From assembly GCF_008764295.1 (NCBI RefSeq), contig NZ_VTQX01000013.1:1-64000 (forward strand): a DNA stretch of 64,000 nt, read 5' to 3'. Shown here in pieces: positions 16,907 to 25,857 of the stretch. A program made the translations under genes and the position numbers. Under the pieces are notes generated by a model. The model saw nothing but the letters and a program-made list of their open reading frames with translations, had not been told where the DNA came from and did not search any database. The DNA comes from Bacillus methanolicus (GTDB lineage: Bacteria; Bacillota; Bacilli; Bacillales; Cytobacillaceae). The stretch's first letter is position 1. Every line of letters starts with the position of its first letter.

Positions 16907-17272
16907 TTAATTTGTTTCTTTAGAAGCGGCGATTTGTTTCGCTTTTTTTAGATCGTCATGGACACTGCGTTCCGACATTTTGACGCCGGAATGATAAGCA
17001 GCACGGCTAATTAGATGGCCGGCAACTGGAGAGGTCATGAATACGAAGGCAATCCCCAGTATAAGCCGTGAATTAAAATGTCCTTCTAAAAAGTAGAAAT
17101 AAAGAAAGGTCCCAAATAATATTGACATGACTCCTAATGTCGCCGCTTTAGAAGCCGCATGATTTCGAGTATATACATCTGGAAGTCTGATGACTCCAAA
17201 GGTTGCAGCCAGACTGAGAAATGCTCCAACTAAAATAAAGAAGGCGATGAAATAACTAGCGATCTCGTTCAC
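16907..17272 (-). CDS. mrpG: Mrp Na+/H+ antiporter subunit G
   Basis: The 121-residue protein has three hydrophobic helices and the family segments IRLPDVYTRNHAASKAATLG and FMTSPVAGHLISRAAY. MrpG is required for assembly and activity of the seven-subunit cation/proton antiporter, which supports growth at high pH and high sodium and, in Bacillus, sporulation. It starts at GTG and overlaps the end of mrpF by 17 bases, indicating translational coupling. It is the last gene of the operon. Confidence 0.95.
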   Translation of the reverse strand: MNEIASYFIAFFILVGAFLSLAATFGVIRLPDVYTRNHAASKAATLGVMSILFGTFLYFYFLEGHFNSRLILGIAFVFMTSPVAGHLISRAAYHSGVKMSERSVHDDLKKAKQIAASKETN

Positions 17273-17540
17273 GTTCGAAAATAACCCCCTTCTCTAAATA
17301 CTTTGAAAAAGCAACCGTTCCAATAAAAGCAAGGATTCCAATTAGAAGGATTACTTCTAAGAAGGCATTTGTCTTAAGAACGATTGAGGTAAGTGCAATA
17401 ATAGCAATTAAATTAATCCCAATGGCATCAAGAGCAATGACTCGATCGGGAATCGAAGGCCCTTTAATGACTCGGTAGATGAGACCAATCATGGAGAGAG
17501 CTAAACAAAATAACGCGACATGGATAACCGTATCTAACAT
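17256..17540 (-). CDS. mrpF: Mrp Na+/H+ antiporter subunit F
   Basis: The 94-residue protein has three hydrophobic helices. The loop KGPSIPDRVIALDAIGINL is the MrpF signature, with the conserved Arg-Val-Ile-Ala-Leu-Asp stretch. Length equals that of B. subtilis MrpF. Its ATG overlaps the mrpE stop by one base. In B. subtilis MrpF has also been linked to cholate efflux. Confidence 0.95.
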   Translation of the reverse strand: MLDTVIHVALFCLALSMIGLIYRVIKGPSIPDRVIALDAIGINLIAIIALTSIVLKTNAFLEVILLIGILAFIGTVAFSKYLEKGVIFERERDR

Positions 17541-18016
17541 TACTGGCTCACCTCCAGGATTGCTTTTTCAAAAGTGTTCTTAATACTGTTGACTGCGTCG
17601 TCTACATCATCGATATCCATTGCATGGATGTACAATGTTTTCTTATCATCGGATACATCAATGACTAATGTTCCAGGTGTCAACGTTATTAGATTGGAGA
17701 GCAGTGTAATTTGCCAATCTTTTGTTAAAACCGTTTGATAAGCGAAAATCCCGGGGCTTATATCAAGTTTTGGCTTTAAGATAACTTTAAGCACGGCAAT
17801 ATTTGATAGCAGCATCTCTTTTAAGAAGATGAGCATAAGCTTGATGAAAGCATAAACTCTTGCTAAATAAAAGCGTGAGCCGAAAAAGCGTCTAAAAACA
17901 AAAATAATGATAAGCCCAAAGAAATAACCTTTAATAAAGCTGGATAGATCAAATGAGACTTTTATAAACATCCATAAGAAAGCAAGAAATACATTAAGTA
18001 AAATTTGAAAGGCCAT
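17540..18016 (-). CDS. mrpE: Mrp Na+/H+ antiporter subunit E
   Basis: With the ATG at 18016 the protein is 158 residues, the same as B. subtilis MrpE. AAAGGAG is nine bases upstream of this codon, whereas the in-frame codons at 18022 and 18025 lie too close to it. The N-terminal half is membrane-embedded (two helices, FFGSRFYLARVYAFIKLMLIFLKEML). The C-terminal half is a cytoplasmic domain with TLTPGTLVIDVSDDKKTLYIHAMD. Confidence 0.95.
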   Translation of the reverse strand: MAFQILLNVFLAFLWMFIKVSFDLSSFIKGYFFGLIIIFVFRRFFGSRFYLARVYAFIKLMLIFLKEMLLSNIAVLKVILKPKLDISPGIFAYQTVLTKDWQITLLSNLITLTPGTLVIDVSDDKKTLYIHAMDIDDVDDAVNSIKNTFEKAILEVSQ

Positions 18017-18021
18017 TCCCA

Positions 18022-19503
18022 TCACTCCTTTAAGACAGCATCAATGTATAGACTTGGATTTGCTAGTGTCTCTGCTGCCTGAGAAATATACGGTAAAATG
18101 GCTTCTGTACCGATACCGTACACTGCTGAAAGAATTACCAGTATGATTGGAGAAATTAATAGCCATTTTACAGGTGCTTTTTCTTCGTTCACATAAGTCT
18201 GGTCTTCTCCCCAAAAGCCGTTAATAAATATTTTCATCACCGAGAACAAGACAAGTAAGCTTGAGAGTAAAACAACTGCGGCTCCGAAATAACTTTCTCC
18301 TTCAAATCCACCTTGGACGATCAAAACTTTTCCGATGAATCCACTTAATGGTGGAATTCCAGCCAGAGACAGTGCTGCGATAAAGAACGTCCAACCAAGT
18401 CCTGGATAACGCTTGATTAACCCGCTCATATGGCGAAGATTGCTTGTTCCAGTAATGGCTATGATAATCCCTGCTAGAAGGAATAACCCAGCTTTAATAA
18501 TCATGTCGTGAATTAAATAGTAAATCGAACCAGTGAAGGCATCAATATTCATGACGGAAATTCCGTATAAAATGACACCGACGGCAACAATGATGTTATA
18601 GATGATGATTTTTTTTACATCCCAATAGGCAATTGCCCCAATGACTCCAATAATAATGGTCAAGATCGCTAAAATTTGAAGGAGTTGATGGGTAAAGCCG
18701 ACATCATGGTAGAAGAACAATGTAAATGTTCTCGTTATGGAGTATACTCCCACTTTTGTTAATAAAGCTCCGAACAATGCTAGAACAGGTGCAGGTGGTG
18801 CATAGTAAGAGCCTGGCATCCAGAAATATAGTGGGAAAATAGCTCCTTTTAAACCAAATACGACTAAGAACAAGACAGCAATAACAGATAGAATCGCTGG
18901 TTGTCCAATTTCAGCTACTCGCTCTGAAATATGGGCCATATTTAAAGTACCAACCATTGAATATAGATAAGCAACAGAGATAACAAAGAGAGCTGAAGAA
19001 ATGATGTTGACGAGCAAATATTTAACCGATTCTCGCAGCTGAATCTTTGTTCCACCTAGCACCAATAGGACATAGGAGGACATGAGCATCACTTCAAAAA
19101 ATACAAATAGGTTGAAAATATCTCCTGTTGTAAATGCACCATTTACCCCGACAATTAAAAAGTTGAACACAGGGTAGTAATAGAAATTTTCTCGTTCTTT
19201 TCCAATTGATTTAAAGGAAAAAATTAAACATGTAAATGCCACGATGCTTGTTGTTAATACAAGCAAAGCCGAGAACATGTCGGAAACAAGAGTGATTCCA
19301 AAGGGGGCTTCCCAGCTTGCAATATTTAGTGATTGAATCCCGTTAGTGTGCACATTATGCACTAAAGCTAAGGCAGCGATGATCGTTACAATAGAGGACA
19401 GGGCAGAAATCCATCTCTGTATCTTAATTTTCTTGTGAAAGAATATTAAAACGGCTGCCGTTAAAAATGGGATTAGTATAGGCAAGATGATTAAATTATT
19501 CAT
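18022..19503 (-). CDS. mrpD: Mrp Na+/H+ antiporter subunit D (NuoN/NuoM-like)
   Basis: The 493-residue protein, the same length as its B. subtilis counterpart, has about fourteen helices and is homologous to the proton-pumping subunits of complex I. Visible family features are [17 protein letters not shown] with the essential membrane Glu, [38 protein letters not shown] with conserved Lys residues, and [13 protein letters not shown]. With MrpA it forms the ion-translocating core. It overlaps mrpC by eight bases. Confidence 0.97.
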   Translation of the reverse strand: MNNLIILPILIPFLTAAVLIFFHKKIKIQRWISALSSIVTIIAALALVHNVHTNGIQSLNIASWEAPFGITLVSDMFSALLVLTTSIVAFTCLIFSFKSIGKERENFYYYPVFNFLIVGVNGAFTTGDIFNLFVFFEVMLMSSYVLLVLGGTKIQLRESVKYLLVNIISSALFVISVAYLYSMVGTLNMAHISERVAEIGQPAILSVIAVLFLVVFGLKGAIFPLYFWMPGSYYAPPAPVLALFGALLTKVGVYSITRTFTLFFYHDVGFTHQLLQILAILTIIIGVIGAIAYWDVKKIIIYNIIVAVGVILYGISVMNIDAFTGSIYYLIHDMIIKAGLFLLAGIIIAITGTSNLRHMSGLIKRYPGLGWTFFIAALSLAGIPPLSGFIGKVLIVQGGFEGESYFGAAVVLLSSLLVLFSVMKIFINGFWGEDQTYVNEEKAPVKWLLISPIILVILSAVYGIGTEAILPYISQAAETLANPSLYIDAVLKE

Positions 19504-19837
19504 TTCCTTTTGTTCCTCTCATCTGTTCAATATTATCAGTACCTAGCTCTTTATATGCCCTGTATGCTAGTACTAGGAAAAATGCTGTAACCCCAAAGCT
19601 AATAACAATAGCCGTTAAGATTAGTGCCTGAGGCAACGGGTCTGCGTAGTTCTCTGCATTTTCTCCTAAAAGCGGAGGTGCCCCTCTTTTTAACCCGCTC
19701 ATTGTTAAAAGTAAAAGATGAGCACCGTGGCTAAGAAGCCCGGTCCCAACGATGATGCGCAATAAGCTTTTTGAAAGCATTAAATACGTGGCAACCATAA
19801 AGAGAATGCCAATTACGATCGACATAAGTATCTCCAC
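19496..19837 (-). CDS. mrpC: Mrp Na+/H+ antiporter subunit C (NuoK-like)
   Basis: The 113-residue, three-helix protein is homologous to NuoK. It shows [15 protein letters not shown] and [25 protein letters not shown]. Its length equals that of B. subtilis MrpC. It is tightly packed between mrpB (one-base overlap) and mrpD. Confidence 0.96.
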   Translation of the reverse strand: MEILMSIVIGILFMVATYLMLSKSLLRIIVGTGLLSHGAHLLLLTMSGLKRGAPPLLGENAENYADPLPQALILTAIVISFGVTAFFLVLAYRAYKELGTDNIEQMRGTKGNE

Positions 19838-20262
19838 TATTCATCCTCTCCTATCGTTTGAATAATGGTCATTGTAACTCCCACAACTACTAGATAAACG
19901 CCTAAATCAAAAATCGTAGCGGTATGAAGTGAAATATCTCCTAGAATCGGTAAATCAATATGACCAAATGCATGAGTTAAAAACGGTACATCAAAAAATA
20001 TTGCACCTGCACTTGTTCCGATTGCAAATAGCAACCCCAATCCTGTCATAATTCGGTAGTTAAACGGCAAAATAATCGAAACCGTTTTGATATCGTATGC
20101 AATGAGGAGAAGCACGATGGCACCTGCCGTCATTAAGCCGCCGATAAATCCACCACCAGGGTAATAATGCCCCGCGAAAAAGATGTAAACAGAGAAGAGG
20201 ATAATGATAAACAGTACGAGTCGAATTGTTGTTTCGAGAATTACATTATTACGAGATCTCAT
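19837..20262 (-). CDS. mrpB: Mrp Na+/H+ antiporter subunit B
   Basis: The 141-residue, four-helix protein has the MnhB signature [53 protein letters not shown] tail follows. The start codon overlaps the mrpA stop by four bases. The MnhB domain is also fused to MrpA in some bacteria; here it is separate, as in Bacillus group 1 Mrp systems. Confidence 0.96.
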   Translation of the reverse strand: MRSRNNVILETTIRLVLFIIILFSVYIFFAGHYYPGGGFIGGLMTAGAIVLLLIAYDIKTVSIILPFNYRIMTGLGLLFAIGTSAGAIFFDVPFLTHAFGHIDLPILGDISLHTATIFDLGVYLVVVGVTMTIIQTIGEDE

Positions 20263-22667
20263 TCCTCTTCCCTCCTTGCCAGTCTAAGCTTAATCATTCC
20301 AAAAATTCCTAATGCTGCAATGGCCAGAACAGCAATTTCAAATAAAGTATCAAAGCCACGGAAGTCAACGAGAATTACGTTTACCATATTTTTACCAGCG
20401 GCTTTTTCATACGTATTTTCAATATAGTATTGTGAAATTGATGAGAAAAATTTGTTGCTATGTGCTGATAGGGCAATTAACGTAACGACAATACCGACTC
20501 CAACGGAAACAACAGCGTTTGTAAGCTTAAAGCGAACACGGTTCTCTTCCTTGCGCAGTTTTGGCAAGTGATAGAAACATACTAAAAACAGAGCAACTGA
20601 AACTGTTTCGATGACCAATTGTGTTAAAGCTAAGTCTGGTGCTCTAAATAAAACGTAGAAGAGTGAAACGGTATAACCTACGGCACCAAGTAAAATGATT
20701 TGTGACAATCTTGTTTTCGCAAACAAGATGCTAACTGCTGCAATCACTATGAGCAGGGCTAGCAATACCTCGTAAATACCAATTGTGGCAAGCTCACTTG
20801 TATCTACCTTTAAGGCGTTCTTATAAAAAAGTGAAGTAGCTAAAATCACGATAAAGAATGTGAAAATATAGACTAAGTAAGAACGGATGGAACCATTCAT
20901 AAATGATTTTGTGAATTTGAAAGAACCAGTTTGTGCTCTCTCGACTGCTCCATCATAGAAACGATTTAGCGTAAGTTTTTCAGGGAATAGATCATATACT
21001 CTTCTCCACTTTGGAAGTGTTAAATAAAGAAGTATCCCAACAGCAATGACTCCCAATGTCATAAATAATTCAGGGTTAAATCCATGCCATTGATAAATAT
21101 GAACCATAAATCCTGTTTCTTCTGTTACTAAGCTAGGAAGTATGGAGGCAAGCGCCGGCGAAATAAGATTGTCTGATAACAGAGAATTTGGAAAGAAGAA
21201 AATAATGATCACTAAAGAAGCAAGGATGATTGGTGAAATCAGCATACCTAAAGGTGCTTCATGTGGTTTCTTTTCCAATTTTTCTGGTTGATATTTTCCT
21301 GTAAAGGTTTTGAAAACAAGAATCATACTATAGATAAATGTAAATACGCTTGCTACCCAAGCGAGTATTGGGAACAGAATCGCAAAGGAATCAAAACTAA
21401 AGAAATCCATTTCAAGGACACGAAGCATGCCTGTAAAGAACATTTCTTTACTTAGGAATCCGTTAAACGGTGGTAGTCCAGCCATGGAAAATGCCCCGAT
21501 CATCGCTAAGGTAAAAGTGATCGGCATAAAATTGAGCAATCCACCAAGTTTGCGTATATCTCTTGTGCCCGTTTCATGGTCAATGATTCCAACAACCATG
21601 AACAAGCTTCCTTTGAAGGTGGCATGGTTAATCAAATGAAAGATAGCTGCCGTCGTTGCGACAACATAAATATTATCATCCAATCCATCGTAATGAAGGG
21701 ATGCTGCTCCAACACCAAGCAGAGACATAATTAAACCTAGCTGACTCACGGTAGAAAAGGCAAGAATACCTTTCAGGTCCGTTTGCTTTACTGCTGAGAA
21801 TGAACCCCAGAACAGTGTGAAAATCCCAAAGCTTGCAACTAACCACAACCATAAACCGTCAACGGCAAATACAGGAGTTAGTCTTGCTACTAAATAGATC
21901 CCTGCTTTCACCATCGTTGCCGAGTGCAAATAAGCACTGACTGGAGTTGGTGCTTCCATTGCGTCTGGTAGCCAAATATGGAATGGGAATTGGGCAGATT
22001 TCGTAAATGCTCCAAGCAATACACAAATTAAGGCTGGTATAAATAATGGACTTGTTACAATGACATCTGCTTGTGTAATGATTTCTGTAATGCTAAAGCT
22101 TCCCGTCATGAGGTATAGCAGGATAATACCTCCAAGCATGGATAGGCCGCCAAAAACGGTAATTAGCATCGATTTTTGAGCGCCATAACGGGACTTTTCG
22201 CGATGGTACCAATATCCAATTAATAAAAAGGATGAAAAGCTTGTTAATTCCCAAAAAGCATACATAACAATCAAATTATCCGATAAAACTACTCCGAGCA
22301 TAGCACCCATAAAGAGTAGCAAATACACATAGAAATTATGCAGCTTTTCTTTATCCTTTGATAAATAATAAATAGAGTAGAGGATAACAAGAGCGCCAAT
22401 ACCAGTAATTAATAAGGCAAATAACAGCCCGAGACCATCTACTTTTGCTGTGAAATTGATTCCGAGTGACGGAATCCAATCCAAGGTTTTCATAACCACT
22501 TCTTTACTCTTAGTAGTGGAAATAAAGGAAAAGAAGTAAACAAATAAGAGAATAGGTAATGGTAAAATAAACCATCCGGTATGTATTCGACGGAAGCCTT
22601 TATAGAAAAATGGAACCAAAATGGCGAAAATTAATGGTGCAACAATGGCTAAATGCAATAACGACAA
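20259..22667 (-). CDS. mrpA: Mrp Na+/H+ antiporter subunit A (NuoL-like)
   Basis: The 802-residue protein has an N-terminal NuoL-like antiporter domain of about 500 residues with FWELTSFSSFLLIGYW (essential Glu), KSAQFPFHIWLPDAMEAPTPVSAYLHSATMVKAG (conserved Lys and His) and LPPFNGFLSKEMFF. The C-terminal MbhE/MrpA_C region contains FRAPDLALTQLVIETVSVALFL. It is the largest subunit and heads the operon. The start is TTG at 22667, supported by AGGGGGG six bases upstream. Length matches B. subtilis MrpA. Confidence 0.97.
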   Translation of the reverse strand: MSLLHLAIVAPLIFAILVPFFYKGFRRIHTGWFILPLPILLFVYFFSFISTTKSKEVVMKTLDWIPSLGINFTAKVDGLGLLFALLITGIGALVILYSIYYLSKDKEKLHNFYVYLLLFMGAMLGVVLSDNLIVMYAFWELTSFSSFLLIGYWYHREKSRYGAQKSMLITVFGGLSMLGGIILLYLMTGSFSITEIITQADVIVTSPLFIPALICVLLGAFTKSAQFPFHIWLPDAMEAPTPVSAYLHSATMVKAGIYLVARLTPVFAVDGLWLWLVASFGIFTLFWGSFSAVKQTDLKGILAFSTVSQLGLIMSLLGVGAASLHYDGLDDNIYVVATTAAIFHLINHATFKGSLFMVVGIIDHETGTRDIRKLGGLLNFMPITFTLAMIGAFSMAGLPPFNGFLSKEMFFTGMLRVLEMDFFSFDSFAILFPILAWVASVFTFIYSMILVFKTFTGKYQPEKLEKKPHEAPLGMLISPIILASLVIIIFFFPNSLLSDNLISPALASILPSLVTEETGFMVHIYQWHGFNPELFMTLGVIAVGILLYLTLPKWRRVYDLFPEKLTLNRFYDGAVERAQTGSFKFTKSFMNGSIRSYLVYIFTFFIVILATSLFYKNALKVDTSELATIGIYEVLLALLIVIAAVSILFAKTRLSQIILLGAVGYTVSLFYVLFRAPDLALTQLVIETVSVALFLVCFYHLPKLRKEENRVRFKLTNAVVSVGVGIVVTLIALSAHSNKFFSSISQYYIENTYEKAAGKNMVNVILVDFRGFDTLFEIAVLAIAALGIFGMIKLRLARREEE

Positions 22668-23187
22668 AACGAACCCCCCTTAAAAAATCATATCCACTTC
22701 AAGAAGTGGCAAATAAATCGGTTTGAAAATGATAAATGAGGTAAGGAAACCTAACGTACATTGCACTAATTATTCAATATAAATTAAAAACACGATGAAA
22801 TTAGGTAATCCTCTATCCATGTTTCCCCATTTATGCCTGCAAAATTCTATTCTCTCATTACTTCACGATAAAACATATTTAAGAGAAGCTTCTTGTTTAA
22901 TATTAGTAGCGGTGACTTCTCATAAAATCGAATAATTCTTGTTGCTTTTCATCACACAAATAAAATTATACATGAAAAAGTATATGGGTGCATGTCTTAA
23001 AAGCCTGTGGCAAAAGGAACATCTTAATTATTATAAATAGGAAGAAATGCGTAAATTTTCGAGTAAAATTTTTTGTTTTGGACAAATTTTGCTATTGTTT
23101 TCTATACAAGCATGTTTATGTACTTTACTTTGGATGTATAAAACTTTATTTTTTTTCGCACACTACTTATAGACGGGGGTGTGTGTC
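22668..23187. other. 520-bp divergent intergenic region
   Basis: This must hold the mrp promoter (leftward) and that of the small gene at 23188. I could not pick a convincing -35/-10 pair for mrp. No gene, hairpin or repeat stands out. Confidence 0.4.
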
Positions 23188-23403
23188 ATGAAAAGGAAAA
23201 TTATCGCATCCATTTCAATCTTTCTCCTTTTGTTTTCCTTAGCTTGGTTATGGGATCATCAAAATGCGCGGGAATTTTTTGACCCAGAATTGGCTGATGG
23301 GGACGATGAAGTGGTTGAAATTACTATTTCCAACCCATTTAGCATGCCAAAAAAATACGAGGTATTTAAGGCGAGAGAATATGTTCGTATTGAAGAGCTG
23401 TGA
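23188..23403 (+). CDS. small membrane-anchored or secreted protein, unknown
   Basis: The 71-residue protein begins MKRKIIASISIFLLLFSLAW, a clear signal or anchor helix without a lipobox Cys. An acidic exported part follows (DPELADGDDEVVEITISNP). A GGGGGTGTG site precedes the ATG at 23188; the in-frame GTG at 23179 is too near it. I recognise no family. It is isolated between the mrp promoter region and a dispersed repeat, so context gives no hint. Confidence 0.55.
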   Translation: MKRKIIASISIFLLLFSLAWLWDHQNAREFFDPELADGDDEVVEITISNPFSMPKKYEVFKAREYVRIEEL

Positions 23404-23518
23404 ACATGACAAGCGGTTTATGCAAGTGAGTTCATTATAAACATCAGCAAGCTCAGAGTTATTGCTCTGAGCTTTAGTTGCGTTTGAGCATTAATTTTAA
23501 AGTAGCTATATTATATTG

Positions 23519-23646
23519 AACTTTGGTTCACTTTCCCTCTGACTCCATTTCATTCATCTTTTTATGGAATTAGAGGGCTTTTAGCGATTGCTAAAAGGGG
23601 TAAATCCAAGGTTTTACACGAAATGAGCTAAAAATCTTTTAACAAG
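23519..23646. repeat. dispersed inverted-end repeat, copy D
   Basis: CTTTGGTTCACTTTCC at the left faces ACGAAATGAGCTAAAAATC at the right. An internal hairpin near GAGGGCTTTTAGCG..CTAAAAGGGG is visible. It lies in the 324-bp gap before yufK. Confidence 0.55.
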
Positions 23647-23727
23647 TTTATTCTCTAGTTGATGAGAGGATATGGTTCGAACTATACTAGAGAGGCAGTT
23701 ATAAAAAGCAACTTTTGGAGAAATATA

Positions 23728-24285
23728 ATGAAAAATACATATTTTACTAGTTATTTTCCGTTACTTGCGATTCTTTTATTTAGTTTATCGCTATCCATCC
23801 GCGTTGAGATGACAGTCATTGAACTGTTAAAAAATGCTGGCATATATGAAGGAATGAAGGAGTTCTTTTCAGATGGCGGAATTCAATTGGCTTTGCTTGT
23901 ACTATTGCTCGTCCTGTTTTTTATGGTGTTTGCAGCACTTAAATTAATCGCTAATACGATTAATGAGCTGTCTTTGCTTTTTTTCTCTAAAGAATCAGAG
24001 GGTGACAGCTTAAAACAGATTCGAAGTGGCTCAAGCATCTACTTTATAGGAGGGGCGCTATCTTTATTAAGCTTGTATAGCTTCATCGGAATTGCCGTAA
24101 TTTTTCTGGGAGCAACGATTATTTACTTCATTTATTTTGTCTTCAAAATTAGTTCATCCATGTCTTTTATGGGTACAATAGGAGTTATTTTATTTCAAGT
24201 AATCGTCTGGTCTTCCATGATGATCGGTGTTTGTTATATCGCCTTGAAGGTCTATAACAGTATTATAGCTAGCTTGCCAATTTAA
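23728..24285 (+). CDS. yufK: YufK-like integral membrane protein
   Basis: Starting at the ATG at 23728, which has GGAG eight bases upstream, the 185-residue protein has five hydrophobic helices and closely resembles what I recall of B. subtilis YufK, a protein of unknown function of about this length near pbpD. The NTYFTSYFPLLAILLFS N terminus and the central FAALKLIANTINELSLLFFSKE segment are the recognisable parts. An upstream in-frame extension to 23659 overlaps poor coding sequence and is unlikely. Confidence 0.75.
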   Translation: MKNTYFTSYFPLLAILLFSLSLSIRVEMTVIELLKNAGIYEGMKEFFSDGGIQLALLVLLLVLFFMVFAALKLIANTINELSLLFFSKESEGDSLKQIRSGSSIYFIGGALSLLSLYSFIGIAVIFLGATIIYFIYFVFKISSSMSFMGTIGVILFQVIVWSSMMIGVCYIALKVYNSIIASLPI

Positions 24286-24326
24286 GTGGATGCCCGTAAA
24301 TAAGGGCATCTTTTTTATGACAAGGT

Positions 24327-24478
24327 TTTGTTAAATGTCGATTCTGCTTTTTGGCTCGTTTTCTCACATCGCTTCATGGACTTAGAAGCCCTTTCAGTAT
24401 AATTGAAAGACGTGTGAGCCTAAGGTTTCATATGAAATGTGCCAAAAATCGTTTAATCAACAATATTGTTTAATAAAG
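24327..24478. repeat. dispersed inverted-end repeat, copy E
   Basis: TTTTTGGCTCGTTTTC at the left faces GAAATGTGCCAAAAATCG at the right. The outer right end is TTTAATCAACAATATTGTTT, the inverse of the outer left end of copy C. It lies in the gap between yufK and the radical SAM gene. Confidence 0.65.
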
Positions 24479-24619
24479 CTTATGACAAAAAAGTTACGGT
24501 TCGATTTATTTCACGTTTTGCGATTTCTTAGGTGTGACAAAAGTAACTGCTTGGTCCTATTTATAATCTTTATAATTAAATACAAAGTATAAAATACAAT
24601 AGGAAATCAGGTGAAGAAT

Positions 24620-25795
24620 ATGCACGGAACAGGACACCCGCACGGGAAAGGACATCCCCATGGAATGGGGAAAACGATAGATTATAATGAAAATCCATTT
24701 ATTGCAATCTGGGAGGTTACAAGAGCCTGTCAGCTAAAATGTGTACATTGCCGCGCGGATGCACAAACAAAACCGCATCCAAATGAGCTTACCCATGAAG
24801 AGGGAATCAAACTTATTGATCAAATTTATGAAATGAATAATCCGATGCTCGTATTTACAGGTGGAGACTGTATGATGAGAGAGGATCTTTTTGAATTAGC
24901 CGACTATGCGGTGAAAAAAGGAATGCGAGTTTCCATGACTCCAAGTGCCACAGCAAATGTAACGAAGGAAAAGATGGAAAGAGCGAAGAACGTCGGACTT
25001 TCAAGATGGGGATTCAGTTTAGATGGTCCTACTCCAGAAATCCACGATCATTTTAGAGGAACTCCAGGCTCTTTTGACTTAACTTTGGAAAAAATCAAGT
25101 ACTTGAATGAGTTGAATATGCCGCTGCAAATTAATACAGTTATTTCCCGTTACAATTATGAACACTTAGAACAAATGGTCGAGTTAGTGAAGGAACTTAA
25201 AGCGATTATGTGGTATATTTTTCTCCTCGTTCCTACAGGAAGAGGCCAGGAGGATGCATGTATTACCCCTGCTGAGCATGAGAAAGTGTTTAAATGGTTG
25301 TACGAGCTAAGTAAAACGGCACCATTTGATATAAAAACAACGGCAGCGCAGCATTATCGGAGAGTGGTGCTACAGCAAAAAGCAAGAGAGCATAAAATTG
25401 ATGGGGCAGATATTCGTTATGAAGATACAATTACAACTGACCATGCTTCTGTAATTGATGGCTTAAAGAGAGCACCAAAAGGAGTAAATGATGGCAATGG
25501 CTTTATCTTTATCTCTCATGTGGGAGATGTCCTTCCAAGTGGGCTTCTTCCAATAAAAGTTGGGAATGTGAGAGAGAAGCCGTTAAAGGAAATTTATCGA
25601 GAATCTCCAGTACTTAAGGAGCTTCGCAATCCCGATTTGTATAAAGGAAAGTGTGGAGTGTGTGAGTATCGCTTTGTTTGCGGAGGATCGCGTTCTAGAA
25701 CCTATGCAGTGACGGGCGATTATCTCGAGAGTGAGCCATATTGTGTGTATATCCCTATGGCGATGAGAGACAAAAAGAAAAGAATGGAAGCATAA
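24620..25795 (+). CDS. radical SAM/SPASM protein with His-rich N terminus (TIGR04053-like)
   Basis: The 391-residue protein opens with a His/Gly-rich stretch (GTGHPHGKGHPHGMG). It then has the radical SAM cluster motif ACQLKCVHCRA (Cys 37, 41 and 44 from this start) and the SAM-binding FTGGD segment, here followed by CMMRED. A C-terminal SPASM-type region, CGVCEYRFVCGG..PYC, should bind a further Fe-S cluster. It resembles the TIGR04053 family, related to AhbD/NirJ heme-maturation enzymes, whose substrate is unknown to me. AGGTGA favours the ATG at 24620 over the GTG at 24611. No precursor-peptide gene is visible nearby. Confidence 0.85.
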   Translation: MHGTGHPHGKGHPHGMGKTIDYNENPFIAIWEVTRACQLKCVHCRADAQTKPHPNELTHEEGIKLIDQIYEMNNPMLVFTGGDCMMREDLFELADYAVKKGMRVSMTPSATANVTKEKMERAKNVGLSRWGFSLDGPTPEIHDHFRGTPGSFDLTLEKIKYLNELNMPLQINTVISRYNYEHLEQMVELVKELKAIMWYIFLLVPTGRGQEDACITPAEHEKVFKWLYELSKTAPFDIKTTAAQHYRRVVLQQKAREHKIDGADIRYEDTITTDHASVIDGLKRAPKGVNDGNGFIFISHVGDVLPSGLLPIKVGNVREKPLKEIYRESPVLKELRNPDLYKGKCGVCEYRFVCGGSRSRTYAVTGDYLESEPYCVYIPMAMRDKKKRMEA

Positions 25796-25809
25796 GAAGT
25801 GGATTAATA

Positions 25810-25857
25810 AAAAGGAAGAGGTTCTACCAAAATATATTGGTGTAACCTCTTCCTTTT
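25810..25857. terminator. bidirectional terminator
   Basis: AAAAGGAAGAGGTT pairs with AACCTCTTCCTTTT around an 18-base loop. It separates the convergent radical SAM and pbpD genes. Confidence 0.85.

Noticed and set aside
22988-23191. 67-codon frame upstream of the small anchored protein
   Set aside because: Its sequence is AT-rich and poor in protein-like pattern, it has no good ribosome site, and it overlaps the next gene's start.
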